Source of the DNA: CALXVA01 sp944393025 | GTDB taxonomy: Bacteria > Bacillota > Clostridia > TANB77 > CAG-508 | DNA length: 64,000 bases | Direction: 5' to 3' | Assembly: GCA_963931445.1 (NCBI GenBank) | Contig: OZ007016.1 | Span: 248,001 to 312,000 of the forward strand | Shown here: piece by piece, positions 8,119-16,073 of the stretch | Position numbering within the stretch: the first letter of the stretch is position 1 | Layout: each line of letters opens with the position of its first letter | Notes under the pieces: model-generated | Database searches by the model: none | What the model was told of the DNA's origin: nothing | Seen by the model: the letters and a program-made list of their open reading frames with translations, nothing else | Position numbers and translations under genes: made by a program

Positions 8119-9006
8119 TTATTTAGACACATTTTTATGTGCTTTTTGTTGGTGTTTTACAAAAATAATTGTAAAAATTATAGTAAAGAATAAAAATATT
8201 CCTGTAAAACTTAAAATTCCTATATTAGAATTTGTATCTTGATAATTAGTTTGTGAATTAGTTTGAGGTTCTTCAACTTCTATTATCTCGTTTTGTATGA
8301 TAGCATCTGTCATTTCTGAGGAATTTGAAACATTTTCTACACTTGAAGTCATTTCACTTTCCGACTGCTCTACTTCTTCTGTTTCACTATCCATACTTAT
8401 ATCATTACTCATATTAGTTTCTTGATTTCTTGTACTTGAAATATTGCTTTTTATAAAAAGTAATATTCCGATAATAACCATTGAAATGTTACCTAATAAT
8501 AATCTTAAAGTATATAAAGAGGTATAATATTTCCATTGTACTGTTCCCATAGGTATATTTAACAATAATGATATTTCTCTAAATGACATATTAGATAAAA
8601 TTTTTAGTGATATTATTTCTTGCCCCTGTTTATCTAATTTAGCAATAAGTCTATTATAACTATCATTATCTATTATTTTGTTTAATTCTTTATCTTCTTC
8701 AGATATATAATAAATTTCATCTAAACTTAATTCTTGTTTCTTTTTTCTCAAATAATTTAGTGTTTCATTTTTTGTCAAAGAGTATAACCAACTTGCCTCA
8801 TTATTAGTTGGTAGCTTACTTTTATCTATTTGAAATATCTTCAAAAATACAATTTGAACTATGTCCTCGCTATCTTCTTTATTTTTTAAAATAGAAAAAG
8901 CAATTCCATATGTTAGTCTATTATACTCATTGTATAAATTATTTAATTTGCTGCTATCTCCACGCTGTAAATCTTGAAATATTATATGTAAATCTTGCTT
9001 ATTCAT
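8119..9006 (-). CDS. ECF-type RNA polymerase sigma factor with transmembrane C-terminal extension
   Basis: This 295-residue protein is far longer than the usual 160-190 of ECF sigma factors. Residues 1-170 have sigma region 2 (YNRLTYGIAFSILKNKEDSEDIVQ) and region 4 (LSFREISLLLNIPMGTVQ-type helix-turn-helix). A hydrophobic helix follows at about 172-190, then an acidic Ser/Thr-rich linker, a second hydrophobic helix near 265-285 and a basic tail. The sigma factor is therefore apparently tethered to the membrane, with the linker probably outside. It is directly upstream of the envelope protein at 6863-8095 and probably co-transcribed with it. No separate anti-sigma gene is visible, so the extension may do that job. 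Confidence 0.85.
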   Translation of the reverse strand: MNKQDLHIIFQDLQRGDSSKLNNLYNEYNRLTYGIAFSILKNKEDSEDIVQIVFLKIFQIDKSKLPTNNEASWLYSLTKNETLNYLRKKKQELSLDEIYYISEEDKELNKIIDNDSYNRLIAKLDKQGQEIISLKILSNMSFREISLLLNIPMGTVQWKYYTSLYTLRLLLGNISMVIIGILLFIKSNISSTRNQETNMSNDISMDSETEEVEQSESEMTSSVENVSNSSEMTDAIIQNEIIEVEEPQTNSQTNYQDTNSNIGILSFTGIFLFFTIIFTIIFVKHQQKAHKNVSK

Positions 9007-9120
9007 AAATTCCTCTTTTATTATTTTATTAGTATATAAGTTTCTCTATAAATTCCTCTTTATTCACATAAATAATAACATAAAAGCAGACAATTTACAA
9101 TAAATTATCTGCCTAATAAA

Positions 9121-9840
9121 TTAACTATTTTTCACGGTTTTACGAATATACAATACACAACTGCCAATAAACTCTTTTGTTGTCATTTTCTCTCCGTAAT
9201 ATTGATCTAGTATATTAAATATATCTTTGTTTTGCACTCTATCAAAAGTCCTTTCTATTGTCTTATCAATAGTTGAACGAACAGATTTAGCATTTAAGTA
9301 ATTCTCCTTTTTAGCAACATTTTTCATTAAGATTTCAATTTTATGCAACAGGGCAGGCCTTGCATAAGCAATAATAATTGCCATTTTTAAAAGCCTTCTA
9401 CCCTTACAGAATGGAAATCTCAAATCACTTAGTAAATCGTCTACAATAGTGTTAACTCTTTCTGGAATAATATTTTGTCTAGCTGATTCTCGTATAACAT
9501 CAATTAGTTTCTCATAATCAAATGGTTTAGCCATAACCCATTTTACTTTTTCAACATTTGTTAAGCTGGCTCTATATTTCATTTCTCCGGACATAACTAT
9601 AATGTTTTTCTTTGGTTTATCTTCTTTTTCAGTTAAATCGTTTATAATCTCCAAACCACTTTTTCCTGGCATTTTCAAGTCTAATAGTACAAGATCTGGT
9701 TGTGTTTCAAAATATTTTCTTTCAATGTCTTTCCAATTATGTGCAACTCCAGTTACTTTAAGGTCTTTCTCTTTTGTTAATACACCAAACAATGATTCAC
9801 AAAAATGAACATTGTCATCTGCGATTAACAGTTTAATCAA
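9121..9840 (-). CDS. Spo0A-like response regulator
   Basis: This 239-residue protein begins with TTG after GGAGG. The receiver domain (1-115) has the acidic pocket D8/D9, the phospho-acceptor D54 (VLLDLKMPG) and K105 (MAKPFD). The C-terminal 110 residues resemble the Spo0A effector domain, including the three-helix stretch ending MTTKEFIGSCVLYIRK that parallels the PTNSEFIA motif of Spo0A. The effector domain diverges strongly from Bacillus Spo0A, so this may be a Spo0A paralogue rather than the sporulation master regulator. The Spo0E-like gene at 43629 fits the same phosphorelay logic. It stands alone as a monocistronic leftward gene. Confidence 0.75.
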   Translation of the reverse strand: MIKLLIADDNVHFCESLFGVLTKEKDLKVTGVAHNWKDIERKYFETQPDLVLLDLKMPGKSGLEIINDLTEKEDKPKKNIIVMSGEMKYRASLTNVEKVKWVMAKPFDYEKLIDVIRESARQNIIPERVNTIVDDLLSDLRFPFCKGRRLLKMAIIIAYARPALLHKIEILMKNVAKKENYLNAKSVRSTIDKTIERTFDRVQNKDIFNILDQYYGEKMTTKEFIGSCVLYIRKTVKNS

Positions 9841-10041
9841 GATTATACCTCCATTTAATAGACTTTTTACTTCTCAAATTGACAATAGTTTATCATAAAA
9901 ATATTGAAATTTCAACGAAAATTGTAAAATTTAATCATATACTACAAAAAATTACAAATTTTTACGATTTATTACAATTTTTTCGTATTTTTTCCGTTTT
10001 CGTAGCCAGTTGTACTACAATATTCATGGCTCTTAGTATCA

Positions 10042-10170
10042 ATGCGAAAAAGGAGATATACGAATGAATTTTATAGAACAATAGATGAAACATTTGATAC
10101 ACTTTTTCAAATTGATATAAGGGCGGTGAAAATATGTAAAATAGCAAAATTATATAGTAAAAGGAACAGA
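10042..10170 (+). other. Overlapping short reading frames upstream of the element's sigma-like gene
   Basis: Between 9841 and 10234 there is no standard gene. AAAAAGGAGATATACGA precedes an ATG at 10064 that gives MNFIEQ and stops. The next ATG abuts the stop (10085) and gives an 11-residue peptide. A third ATG at 10134, after GGGCGGTGA, is followed at once by TAA. A different frame opens at ATG 10042 and runs 42 codons (MRKRRYTNEFYRTIDETFDT...) to TAA at 10170, without a clear ribosome binding site. Either the 42-codon frame is a small element protein or the mini-frames form a translated leader. I cannot choose between them. Confidence 0.4.
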
Positions 10171-10178
10171 TAAATAAT

Positions 10179-10229
10179 TATCTCCTTTGGAAAATTGGTC
10201 TAAGGGCTAATTTTCTAAAAAAGGAGATA
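10179..10229 (+). promoter_or_regulatory. Leader hairpin that buries the Shine-Dalgarno sequence
   Basis: TATCTCCTTT (10179-10188) is perfectly complementary to AAAGGAGATA (10220-10229), which contains the ribosome binding site of the gene starting at 10235. An inner stem GAAAATT/AATTTTC (10190-10196/10209-10215) extends it. The folded RNA would block initiation, so translation of the sigma-like protein is probably conditional. Confidence 0.75.
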
Positions 10230-10234
10230 GTAAA

Positions 10235-10627
10235 ATGGCCCAATTACATGAAAGGGAGGAAAAGTTTGATAGTTTTTTAAATAAAATCATTATATTATCA
10301 TCAAAATATTATTATAAAAAGCAAATGAGGATAAATGGTCGAGAAAATACTATAATAGATAATGAGGAATATTCGCAATTTTTACAAAAATTTATAACTG
10401 AAAAAGACACTTTTTCAAGTGTCGAGAGAATTGACACTTCTTTACAATTAAAAAAAGCTTTAGAATCGCTGTCTGCTATCGAGCAGGCAGTTATTTTTTT
10501 ACTTTTTCAAAAGGAATTAACACAAAGAGAAGCAGCAGAAATATTAGAAGTTTATACAAAAACAATTAGCAAAATAAAAATTAGAGCTATTAATAAGTTA
10601 AAGAAATATTTAGAGGAGGATTCATAA
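10235..10627 (+). CDS. Sigma-70 region 4-like regulator (Tn916 Orf7 type)
   Basis: This 130-residue protein has a C-terminal sigma region 4 helix-turn-helix (ALESLSAIEQAVIFLLFQKELTQREAAEILEVYTKTISKIK), and its N-terminal half is too short for a full region 2. Similar small sigma-like proteins control conjugative transposons of the Tn916 group. The ribosome binding site is sequestered in a hairpin. It is followed at a 1-base gap by an HTH protein, which repeats the Orf7-Orf8 arrangement. It probably activates excision or transfer genes of the element ending at the tRNA-Arg. Confidence 0.8.
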   Translation: MAQLHEREEKFDSFLNKIIILSSKYYYKKQMRINGRENTIIDNEEYSQFLQKFITEKDTFSSVERIDTSLQLKKALESLSAIEQAVIFLLFQKELTQREAAEILEVYTKTISKIKIRAINKLKKYLEEDS

Positions 10628-10628
10628 G

Positions 10629-10808
10629 ATGAGAAATAAAAGTTTATATGAATTAGGAAGATTAGCACAAAAAGGGGATGATATGGCTATATTAGAAATA
10701 ATTGATAGGAAAAAGAAAATGCTGAAAAGATACAGTTTTGGAGATGAAGATAGATATCAATTTATTATTTTAAAACTAATTGAAGGAATAAAAAATTATA
10801 AATTTTAA
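10629..10808 (+). CDS. Helix-turn-helix protein (Tn916 Orf8 type)
   Basis: This short 59-codon gene starts at ATG 10629, one base after the stop of the sigma-like gene, with GAGGA as its ribosome binding site. The product MRNKSLYELGRLAQKGDDMA and onward (AILEIIDRKKKMLKRYSFGD) matches the conjugative-transposon HTH family, in which A(Q/K)KGDxxAMxxII leads a sigma-region-2-like fold. The pair of a region-2-like and a region-4-like protein may act together as a split sigma factor, as has been proposed for such two-gene modules. Confidence 0.75.
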   Translation: MRNKSLYELGRLAQKGDDMAILEIIDRKKKMLKRYSFGDEDRYQFIILKLIEGIKNYKF

Positions 10809-10894
10809 AATTTTTTTGAAAATAGGGGAGAATTTTAAAAAGATAAGCAATGTATATATATTGAAGGGCAAATTGAAGGACACACTATATTATG

Positions 10895-10929
10895 AAAGCA
10901 GATAGGACAAATGCTCTTATCTGCTTTTG
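10895..10929 (+). terminator. Rho-independent terminator
   Basis: AAAGCAGATA (10895-10904) pairs perfectly with TATCTGCTTT (10918-10927), with T's at the end. It closes the sigma/HTH transcript before the gene at 10959. Confidence 0.75.
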
Positions 10930-10958
10930 CTAATTTAATGAGGAAAGGGGTAAAAAAG

Positions 10959-11129
10959 ATGGCTTTAAGATTTGCATTATTGGTAGTATGCCTTGTTGTA
11001 TTAATTTTCTGTTTAGACTATGTATTACCAAAGTTAATAGACAAGTATAGGAAATACAGAGAATTAAAAAACAGAAAAAAGAGACAAGAGGCATTTAAAA
11101 AGAAAATGGAAGAATTAGAGATTAAGTAG
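10959..11129 (+). CDS. Small membrane protein
   Basis: The start at ATG 10959 follows GGAAAGGGG. An earlier in-frame ATG at 10911 lies in the terminator stem. The 56-residue product has one N-terminal transmembrane helix (LRFALLVVCLVVLIFCLDYVL) and then a highly basic, probably cytoplasmic coiled tail (KYRELKNRKKRQEAFKKKMEELE). No family is recognised. It sits inside the small integrated element. Confidence 0.6.
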   Translation: MALRFALLVVCLVVLIFCLDYVLPKLIDKYRKYRELKNRKKRQEAFKKKMEELEIK

Positions 11130-11195
11130 ATTCTCTAATAGAATTGCTTTGTGCAAAAAGTGTTGACAAAAAATTAACCAAGTAAGGTGTAAGTA

Positions 11196-11618
11196 ATGGG
11201 AAACAAAAAAGATATGATTATAGAATTATTTTTTGAACAACATTTAAAAGTAACTGAAATTTCAAAAAACATTGGTACAAGTTCGGCATATATAACTAAA
11301 ATAATAAAGGCAGATCCAAGATACATAGAAGAAAAGAAGAACAGAAAAGAAATTTCAAAAGGAAATAGAAAAATTGCTCAAAATAGTTTTATGAAAAATA
11401 AACGAGAACAAAAGAGAATAGATGACCAATATTTGATAGTGAAAGCACAACATAATCAAGATGTAATGGAACTATCAAAACGAGGTCATATGAATAATCA
11501 GACTTTTAGAAAATGGAATAGTAGTGCCTATAATTATAACCCTTCAAAACATAGGTATGAGTTTAATGAACAATTTGGCAGAGCGGCGGATGTACCTAAA
11601 TATGTAAAAGAGAGGTAA
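11196..11618 (+). CDS. Helix-turn-helix DNA-binding protein of integrated elements
   Basis: This 140-residue protein has an HTH at about residues 8-45 (IELFFEQHLKVTEISKNIGTSSAYITKIIKADPRY), of the resolvase or sigma type used to recognise DNA without a long ligand domain. It is followed by basic linkers rich in Lys, Arg and Asn and a C-terminal region with aromatic residues (SAYNYNPSKHRYEF). I recall similar proteins near integrases in Clostridia elements, with no defined function. It is followed 6 bases later by the next small gene, so the block to 12287 is one operon. Confidence 0.65.
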   Translation: MGNKKDMIIELFFEQHLKVTEISKNIGTSSAYITKIIKADPRYIEEKKNRKEISKGNRKIAQNSFMKNKREQKRIDDQYLIVKAQHNQDVMELSKRGHMNNQTFRKWNSSAYNYNPSKHRYEFNEQFGRAADVPKYVKER

Positions 11619-11624
11619 TTTGTT

Positions 11625-11870
11625 ATGGAAGAAAAATTGTTAAAAGTGTTTAAATTAGCAGACAAACTAAACAGTAAGAACAGTAAGATATATGCAGAGA
11701 TTCATTATGAAGCAAATGATAGTCATAAGCTACAAATATGTATTAGAAGAAAGAAGGACTATTCATACATAGAAAGATGCGAAATATGTATTACAGAAAA
11801 CTCAGAAGAAAAGTGGAACAATGTTATTACTCTATTTGATATTTTTGTAGGAGGTGTAAGAAATGAATAA
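11625..11870 (+). CDS. Hypothetical 81-residue element protein
   Basis: This is a small soluble protein with alternating beta strands (KIYAEIHYEANDSHKLQICI, YIERCEICITENS) and a final helix (VITLFDIFVGGV). It overlaps the next gene by 8 bases (ATG 11863 lies inside its 3' end). No family is recognised. It is probably co-translated with its neighbours as part of the element's control operon. Confidence 0.55.
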   Translation: MEEKLLKVFKLADKLNSKNSKIYAEIHYEANDSHKLQICIRRKKDYSYIERCEICITENSEEKWNNVITLFDIFVGGVRNE

Positions 11871-12082
11871 AAAAGAATCAGTTGCATATCGGACAGATAG
11901 CACTAGAAACAATGCTTCATTCTACATATAAAGGAAAAATAAACCTACAAAATTTCGGTATAGAAATGAGACAAGCCTTCAAAATGTACCCTCGCAATAT
12001 TGTACTAAATATAGCTGAGGCAAAAATAGATGCAGAAAAGAAAGCTGAAGCTATAAAAAGTGGAAGTGATGCAAATGAATGA
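11863..12082 (+). CDS. Small conserved element protein, +1 frameshift at an in-frame CGG
   Basis: The ATG at 11863 has a good GGAGGTG site and reads MNKKESVAY, then CGG (11890-11892), after which this frame stops within about 13 codons. Skipping the C gives Gly and continues GQIALETMLHSTYKGKINLQ and onward for 64 more residues to TGA at 12082. The only start in the downstream frame is a TTG at 11882 without a ribosome binding site. The rejoined protein (about 72 residues) looks like a short Clostridia family that I recall beginning with the same MNK.ESVAY pattern. The function is unknown. It overlaps the excisionase start by 8 bases, so continued translation to 12082 would also couple to that gene. 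Confidence 0.55.
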
Positions 12083-12287
12083 TAATCCTAATAAAAATTA
12101 TTATGGAAATCTTTTTAAAGATTATCCAGATGTTGTAAAAGTAAAAGAATTAAAAGAAATGTTACCTAGAATGGGAAAAAATAAAATATATGATTTATTA
12201 AAAGATAAAAAAATATATTCAAAAAAAATTGGTAGAGATTATTATATACCAAAAGTCAGTATTATCAAGTATTTAATGGAAAAATAA
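12075..12287 (+). CDS. Excisionase-like MerR/HTH_17 protein
   Basis: The start is taken at ATG 12075, preceded by GGAAGTGATG. It overlaps the preceding stop. The 70-residue product has a winged HTH of the excisionase type (KVKELKEMLPRMGKNKIYDLLKDKK...YYIPKVSIIKYLMEK). Such proteins bind near attP and bias the integrase toward excision. It lies about 100 bases upstream of the integrase in the same direction, the standard xis-int order. Confidence 0.8.
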   Translation: MNDNPNKNYYGNLFKDYPDVVKVKELKEMLPRMGKNKIYDLLKDKKIYSKKIGRDYYIPKVSIIKYLMEK

Positions 12288-12384
12288 AAAATAATTCTTG
12301 AGCATTGTTAGGCGAGTAGGGATGTGTTATAATTATTAAATAGTAATTAGACAAATCCTGCTTGCTTTTTTGGAAAGGAGAAAA

Positions 12385-13737
12385 ATGTTAAGTGAAGCAA
12401 GTAAAGAAAAATTATTAAAAAGGATTAAAAATGCTATAAAAGATAATCATATTTGGAAGGACATAACATATTGTGTTCATGATAAAGATGGTGTCTATCA
12501 ATGTATAATAAGATACTATATTAATGACAAATGGAAACATTTTTGGGCCACAACAGGAATTAGTGCAGAAAGAGGAAATCAAAGAAATGCTAATAAAGTA
12601 GCAAAAGAAATTGTAGAATTGTTCCAAAGCGAAATAGATAAGAATAATGAGGGAAAAGAAAACCCAAACCTTAGTATTATTGACTTTCGTAATATGGTGC
12701 AATTAAATACTACTAATTTTGACCCAAATGTAACAACAAAAGCAGACTGGGACTTTTATGACTATATGGAATACTGGTTAAATAATATAATTAAACATAC
12801 AGTCCAAAAAAATACATTTGTAGGTTATAAAAGAAATGTTGAAGTATATACGAAAGAATACTTCACAATGAAAGAACATAAGAAAACAGTAAAAGAAATA
12901 ACTGTAGATGATTTAGATGAGTTCTTTAATTTTTTAAGAACAGAAAAAAACTTAAAAGATTCATCTATTGACCACTATAAAGATAATATAAGTAGTGCTT
13001 TTAAATCATTACTAAGGAAGAAATTGATAAGATATAATCCGATAGAATTAACTGACCCTCTTAAAGAAGAAACAGTAGAAGTTTCTGTTTATAATAGTTC
13101 GGAAATATTAGATTTATTTGATGTTTTAGAGGATGATCCAATTTATTTACCTTCTAAATTCGCTAGTTATTATGGACTAAGAAGGAGTGAAATACTTGGT
13201 ATTAGAATCGAAGTATTAGATTTAGAAAAAGATTACTTTACTATTAATCATGTTGCATTACAAGATGACAGTAAAGATGCTGAAGAAAGAGTTTACTTTC
13301 TCGACAAAACTAAATCTAAAAAAGGAACTAGAACTTTACCAATATTTCCAGAAATAAAAAAAGACATTTTAAATAAAATAGAAAGAATAGAAAAATGCAA
13401 AGAATTCTATGGGAACACTTATAATCATAAATATGACGGATATTTATTCGTACATGATAATGGGGACTTTATATTACCTAATTATTTTACAAAAAGATTT
13501 GGAAAAATTATTAGAAGAAATAAGATGAAAAAAGTAACCCCACATGGTTTAAGACACTCAAATGCGACACTACTACATATGGAAGGTGTAGATATTAGAG
13601 ATTTACAAGACTGGTTAGGACATCAAAGTATTGCATCAACTAATAGATACACAAGAAGTGATTATCAAAGACAGTTAGAAACAGGAAAAGCCATTGAAAG
13701 AATTTTTGGTAAGGAAAGAGTTGGCCAAATTGTATAG
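12385..13737 (+). CDS. Tyrosine-type site-specific integrase
   Basis: The ATG at 12385 follows AAAGGAG. A TTG at 12370 would lie within that site. The 450-residue product has an N-terminal arm-binding region (about 1-120), a core-binding SAM-like domain (about 125-215, ending NLKDSSIDHYKDNISSAFKS) and a catalytic domain with Arg in GLRRSEILG, the HGLRHSN box, LGHQSIAS and Tyr in NRYTRS. It is a full-length phage/ICE integrase. Its 3' end is 74 bases from a tRNA-Arg gene, the expected target. A terminator follows at 13746-13773. Confidence 0.93.
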   Translation: MLSEASKEKLLKRIKNAIKDNHIWKDITYCVHDKDGVYQCIIRYYINDKWKHFWATTGISAERGNQRNANKVAKEIVELFQSEIDKNNEGKENPNLSIIDFRNMVQLNTTNFDPNVTTKADWDFYDYMEYWLNNIIKHTVQKNTFVGYKRNVEVYTKEYFTMKEHKKTVKEITVDDLDEFFNFLRTEKNLKDSSIDHYKDNISSAFKSLLRKKLIRYNPIELTDPLKEETVEVSVYNSSEILDLFDVLEDDPIYLPSKFASYYGLRRSEILGIRIEVLDLEKDYFTINHVALQDDSKDAEERVYFLDKTKSKKGTRTLPIFPEIKKDILNKIERIEKCKEFYGNTYNHKYDGYLFVHDNGDFILPNYFTKRFGKIIRRNKMKKVTPHGLRHSNATLLHMEGVDIRDLQDWLGHQSIASTNRYTRSDYQRQLETGKAIERIFGKERVGQIV

Positions 13738-13745
13738 AAATAAAA

Positions 13746-13773
13746 AAATATTTATGCAAAAACATAAATATTT
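13746..13773. terminator. Terminator between integrase and tRNA-Arg
   Basis: AAATATTTATG (13746-13756) and CATAAATATTT (13763-13773) form a perfect 11-bp stem with loop CAAAAA. A-rich and T-rich flanks on both sides make it usable in either direction. A second small hairpin (AGAGATT/AATCTCT, about 13788-13805) probably ends the tRNA transcript coming from the right. Confidence 0.7.
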
Positions 13774-13810
13774 CTTAAATATCTGTTAGAGATTAAAAAT
13801 CTCTTGAAAA

Positions 13811-13887
<77 letters not shown>

Positions 13888-14012
13888 ATGTTGTTTTTGG
13901 GATTTTTATCTATACAGATATAATATGCAATTTGTTAGAGGTTTTGTTAGAGAAATCCTCTATAAACTCTAAAATTCTACAATGCCAATAGTTCTGAGAA
14001 TGTGGCACAAAT

Positions 14013-14053
<41 letters not shown>

Positions 14054-14072
14054 AATTTTCAATGCAATAAAT

Positions 14073-14101
14073 ATATTAACACTTTTTTTGTAAAAAGTCA
14101 A
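14073..14101 (-). promoter_or_regulatory. Strong promoter of the tRNA-Arg locus
   Basis: On the minus strand TTGACT (14101-14096) and TAATAT (14078-14073) are 17 bases apart, and the -10 box is 20 bases before the tRNA half at 14052. Transcripts would pass through the half tRNA and about 120 bases before reaching the intact tRNA-Arg. Confidence 0.7.
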
Positions 14102-14180
14102 CAAAAATAATAGAAAAAAATTAGAAAATACTATATAATATTAAATGAACATATTTAAAGAATAAATAAAAGGAGCTTAT

Positions 14181-14888
14181 ATGGAAAATAAAAAACAAGT
14201 AACTGTTCACCAACTTTTTTGGTATTTCTTAATATTTAGTATATTAGGACTAGTAATTGAAACATTGTATTGCTATTTTACAATGGGTATATTAGAAAGT
14301 AGAAAAGGGTTTATATGGGGACCGTTTTGCCCAGTATATGGAGTATGTGGAGCAATTCTAATATATATTTTAGATAAAATGAATTTAAAAAATATTATAA
14401 AACTATTTATTGCAGGTTTTATAATAGGATCAATAGGAGAATATATATTAAGTTACATTTTAGAGTCAATTTATGGAATTAGATTTTGGAATTATGAATA
14501 TTTGCAATATAATTTAAATGGAAGAATTAGCTTGATATTCTCAATTTATTGGGGAATATTAGCTATTATACTTATAAAATTTGTAAAACCATTAATAGAT
14601 AAATTTGTAAATATAATAATACCAAATAAAAGGAATATTATAGAATTTGGAATATTTATATTTTTATGTATAGATGGACTTGCAACAATATGGGCAATAC
14701 AAACTTATCAAAATAGAGTTTTATACAATATAGAATATAAAGCTAAAAATAATAATCCAATATTCAAAATAAGAGAAATAGTAGAAAATAACTATTTTAC
14801 AAACGATAGAATTTCAAACACATTTCCAAATTTAAGAATAAAAGATGAAAATGGAAAAGAAATTTGGATTAGATCTTTATTAAATTAA
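14181..14888 (+). CDS. Putative ABC transporter permease, CmpB type
   Basis: This 235-residue protein has four to six hydrophobic segments. The N-terminal half carries the hallmark GFIWGPFCPVYGVCGA after a first helix, with SLIFSIYWGILAI further on, matching the ABC_trans_CmpB family of Firmicutes membrane proteins. Despite the name, transport activity is not established for most members. The ribosome binding site is AAAGGAG. The last 50 residues are hydrophilic. It is monocistronic and followed by a terminator at 14916-14951. Confidence 0.8.
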   Translation: MENKKQVTVHQLFWYFLIFSILGLVIETLYCYFTMGILESRKGFIWGPFCPVYGVCGAILIYILDKMNLKNIIKLFIAGFIIGSIGEYILSYILESIYGIRFWNYEYLQYNLNGRISLIFSIYWGILAIILIKFVKPLIDKFVNIIIPNKRNIIEFGIFIFLCIDGLATIWAIQTYQNRVLYNIEYKAKNNNPIFKIREIVENNYFTNDRISNTFPNLRIKDENGKEIWIRSLLN

Positions 14889-14915
14889 ATATAGTGTTAA
14901 ATATTAAAAAAGCTG

Positions 14916-14951
14916 GACATATATATTTTAAGAGGTATATATGTCTATTTT
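14916..14951 (+). terminator. Rho-independent terminator
   Basis: GACATATATA (14916-14925) pairs with TATATATGTC (14936-14945) and is followed by TATTTTT, just downstream of the CmpB-like gene. Confidence 0.7.
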
Positions 14952-15098
14952 TGGGGTGTATAGTCAAAATTACTAGATTCTTAATGTTTAACAAAGCTAA
15001 TATGTGAAAGTTTTGTGAAAATTATTGCATATAAAAAAAAACAGTGATAATATTGTTGAGAAAAAACATACGGAAATAGGAGATTGGAGGAGAAAGCC

Positions 15099-16073
15099 GT
15101 GATAGAAATAAAAAATGTCACAAAAAAGTATGGAAATACAATAGCTGTTGATAATATTAGCTTTAATGTTAAAGATGGCGAAGTAGTTGGTTTATTAGGA
15201 CCTAATGGAGCAGGAAAAAGTACAACAATGAATATGATTACAGGATTTATAGAACCAACTAATGGACAAATTATAATAAATGGAAATGATATTTCTAAAA
15301 AGCCTAGAAAGGCAAAAAAAGACATAGGCTATATGCCAGAAAATGTTCCATTATATTATGAATTAACTGCCAAGGAATTTGTTACATATATGGCAGAATT
15401 AAAAATGGTAAAAAGAAATGTTAGAAAAGAAGAAGTAGAAAAAGTAATAAAAGATGTTGGGCTTGAAGAAGTACAAAATAAATTGATAAGAAACTTGTCA
15501 AGAGGTTATAAGCAAAGAGTAAGTATGGCAGGTGCATTAATTGGTAATCCAGATGTAATTATATTAGATGAACCAACAGTAGGATTAGATCCAAAACAAA
15601 TAACAGAAATAAGAAATTTAATAAAAGAGCTTGGAAGAAAACATACAGTTATACTAAGTTCACATATATTATCTGAAGTTAGTCAAATATGTGAAAGAGT
15701 AATTATAATTAATAAAGGAAAAGTTATTGCAATTGATACCCCAGAAAATCTAGAAAAGGCTACAAAAGATAAAAATAGTATATCTATTATTGTTGAAGAT
15801 CCAAAAGATAATGTTAAAAATCTAAAAGAAAAAATAAGTCAAATAGATTCAATAGAATTTATTAAAGACAATGAGGATGGAACAAAACAATATATTATAA
15901 CATCTTCTTCAGATATAGATTTAAGGAAAAAACTTTTTGAAGTATTACCAAAAGAAGAAATTGTAATATTCGAATTAAAGAAAACAGAAACAACATTAGA
16001 GGATGCATTTATAAAATTAATAGATAAATCAAAAGAAAATATAGATGAAAATAAAAAGGAGGAAAAGAAATAA
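15099..16073 (+). CDS. ABC transporter ATP-binding protein (GldA-like)
   Basis: The start is GTG 15099, 6 bases after TTGGAGGAG. A TTG at 15084 is part of that site. The 324-residue protein has Walker A GPNGAGKS (residues 34-41), signature LSRGYKQR and Walker B VIILDEPTVGLDP, followed by an H-loop (LSSHIL) and a C-terminal domain of about 100 residues typical of ABC-2 export ATPases. With the next two genes (permease, GldG-like protein) it forms the same trio as the gliding-associated gldA-gldF-gldG set, which in Firmicutes has an unknown envelope role. The stop overlaps the permease start by one base. Confidence 0.92.
   Translation: MIEIKNVTKKYGNTIAVDNISFNVKDGEVVGLLGPNGAGKSTTMNMITGFIEPTNGQIIINGNDISKKPRKAKKDIGYMPENVPLYYELTAKEFVTYMAELKMVKRNVRKEEVEKVIKDVGLEEVQNKLIRNLSRGYKQRVSMAGALIGNPDVIILDEPTVGLDPKQITEIRNLIKELGRKHTVILSSHILSEVSQICERVIIINKGKVIAIDTPENLEKATKDKNSISIIVEDPKDNVKNLKEKISQIDSIEFIKDNEDGTKQYIITSSSDIDLRKKLFEVLPKEEIVIFELKKTETTLEDAFIKLIDKSKENIDENKKEEKK

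Noticed and set aside
9879..10067. Rightward frame of 62 codons before the Orf7-like gene
   Set aside because: No ribosome binding site, low-complexity AT-rich sequence and no family resemblance. The better supported start in this region is at 10064 or 10042.
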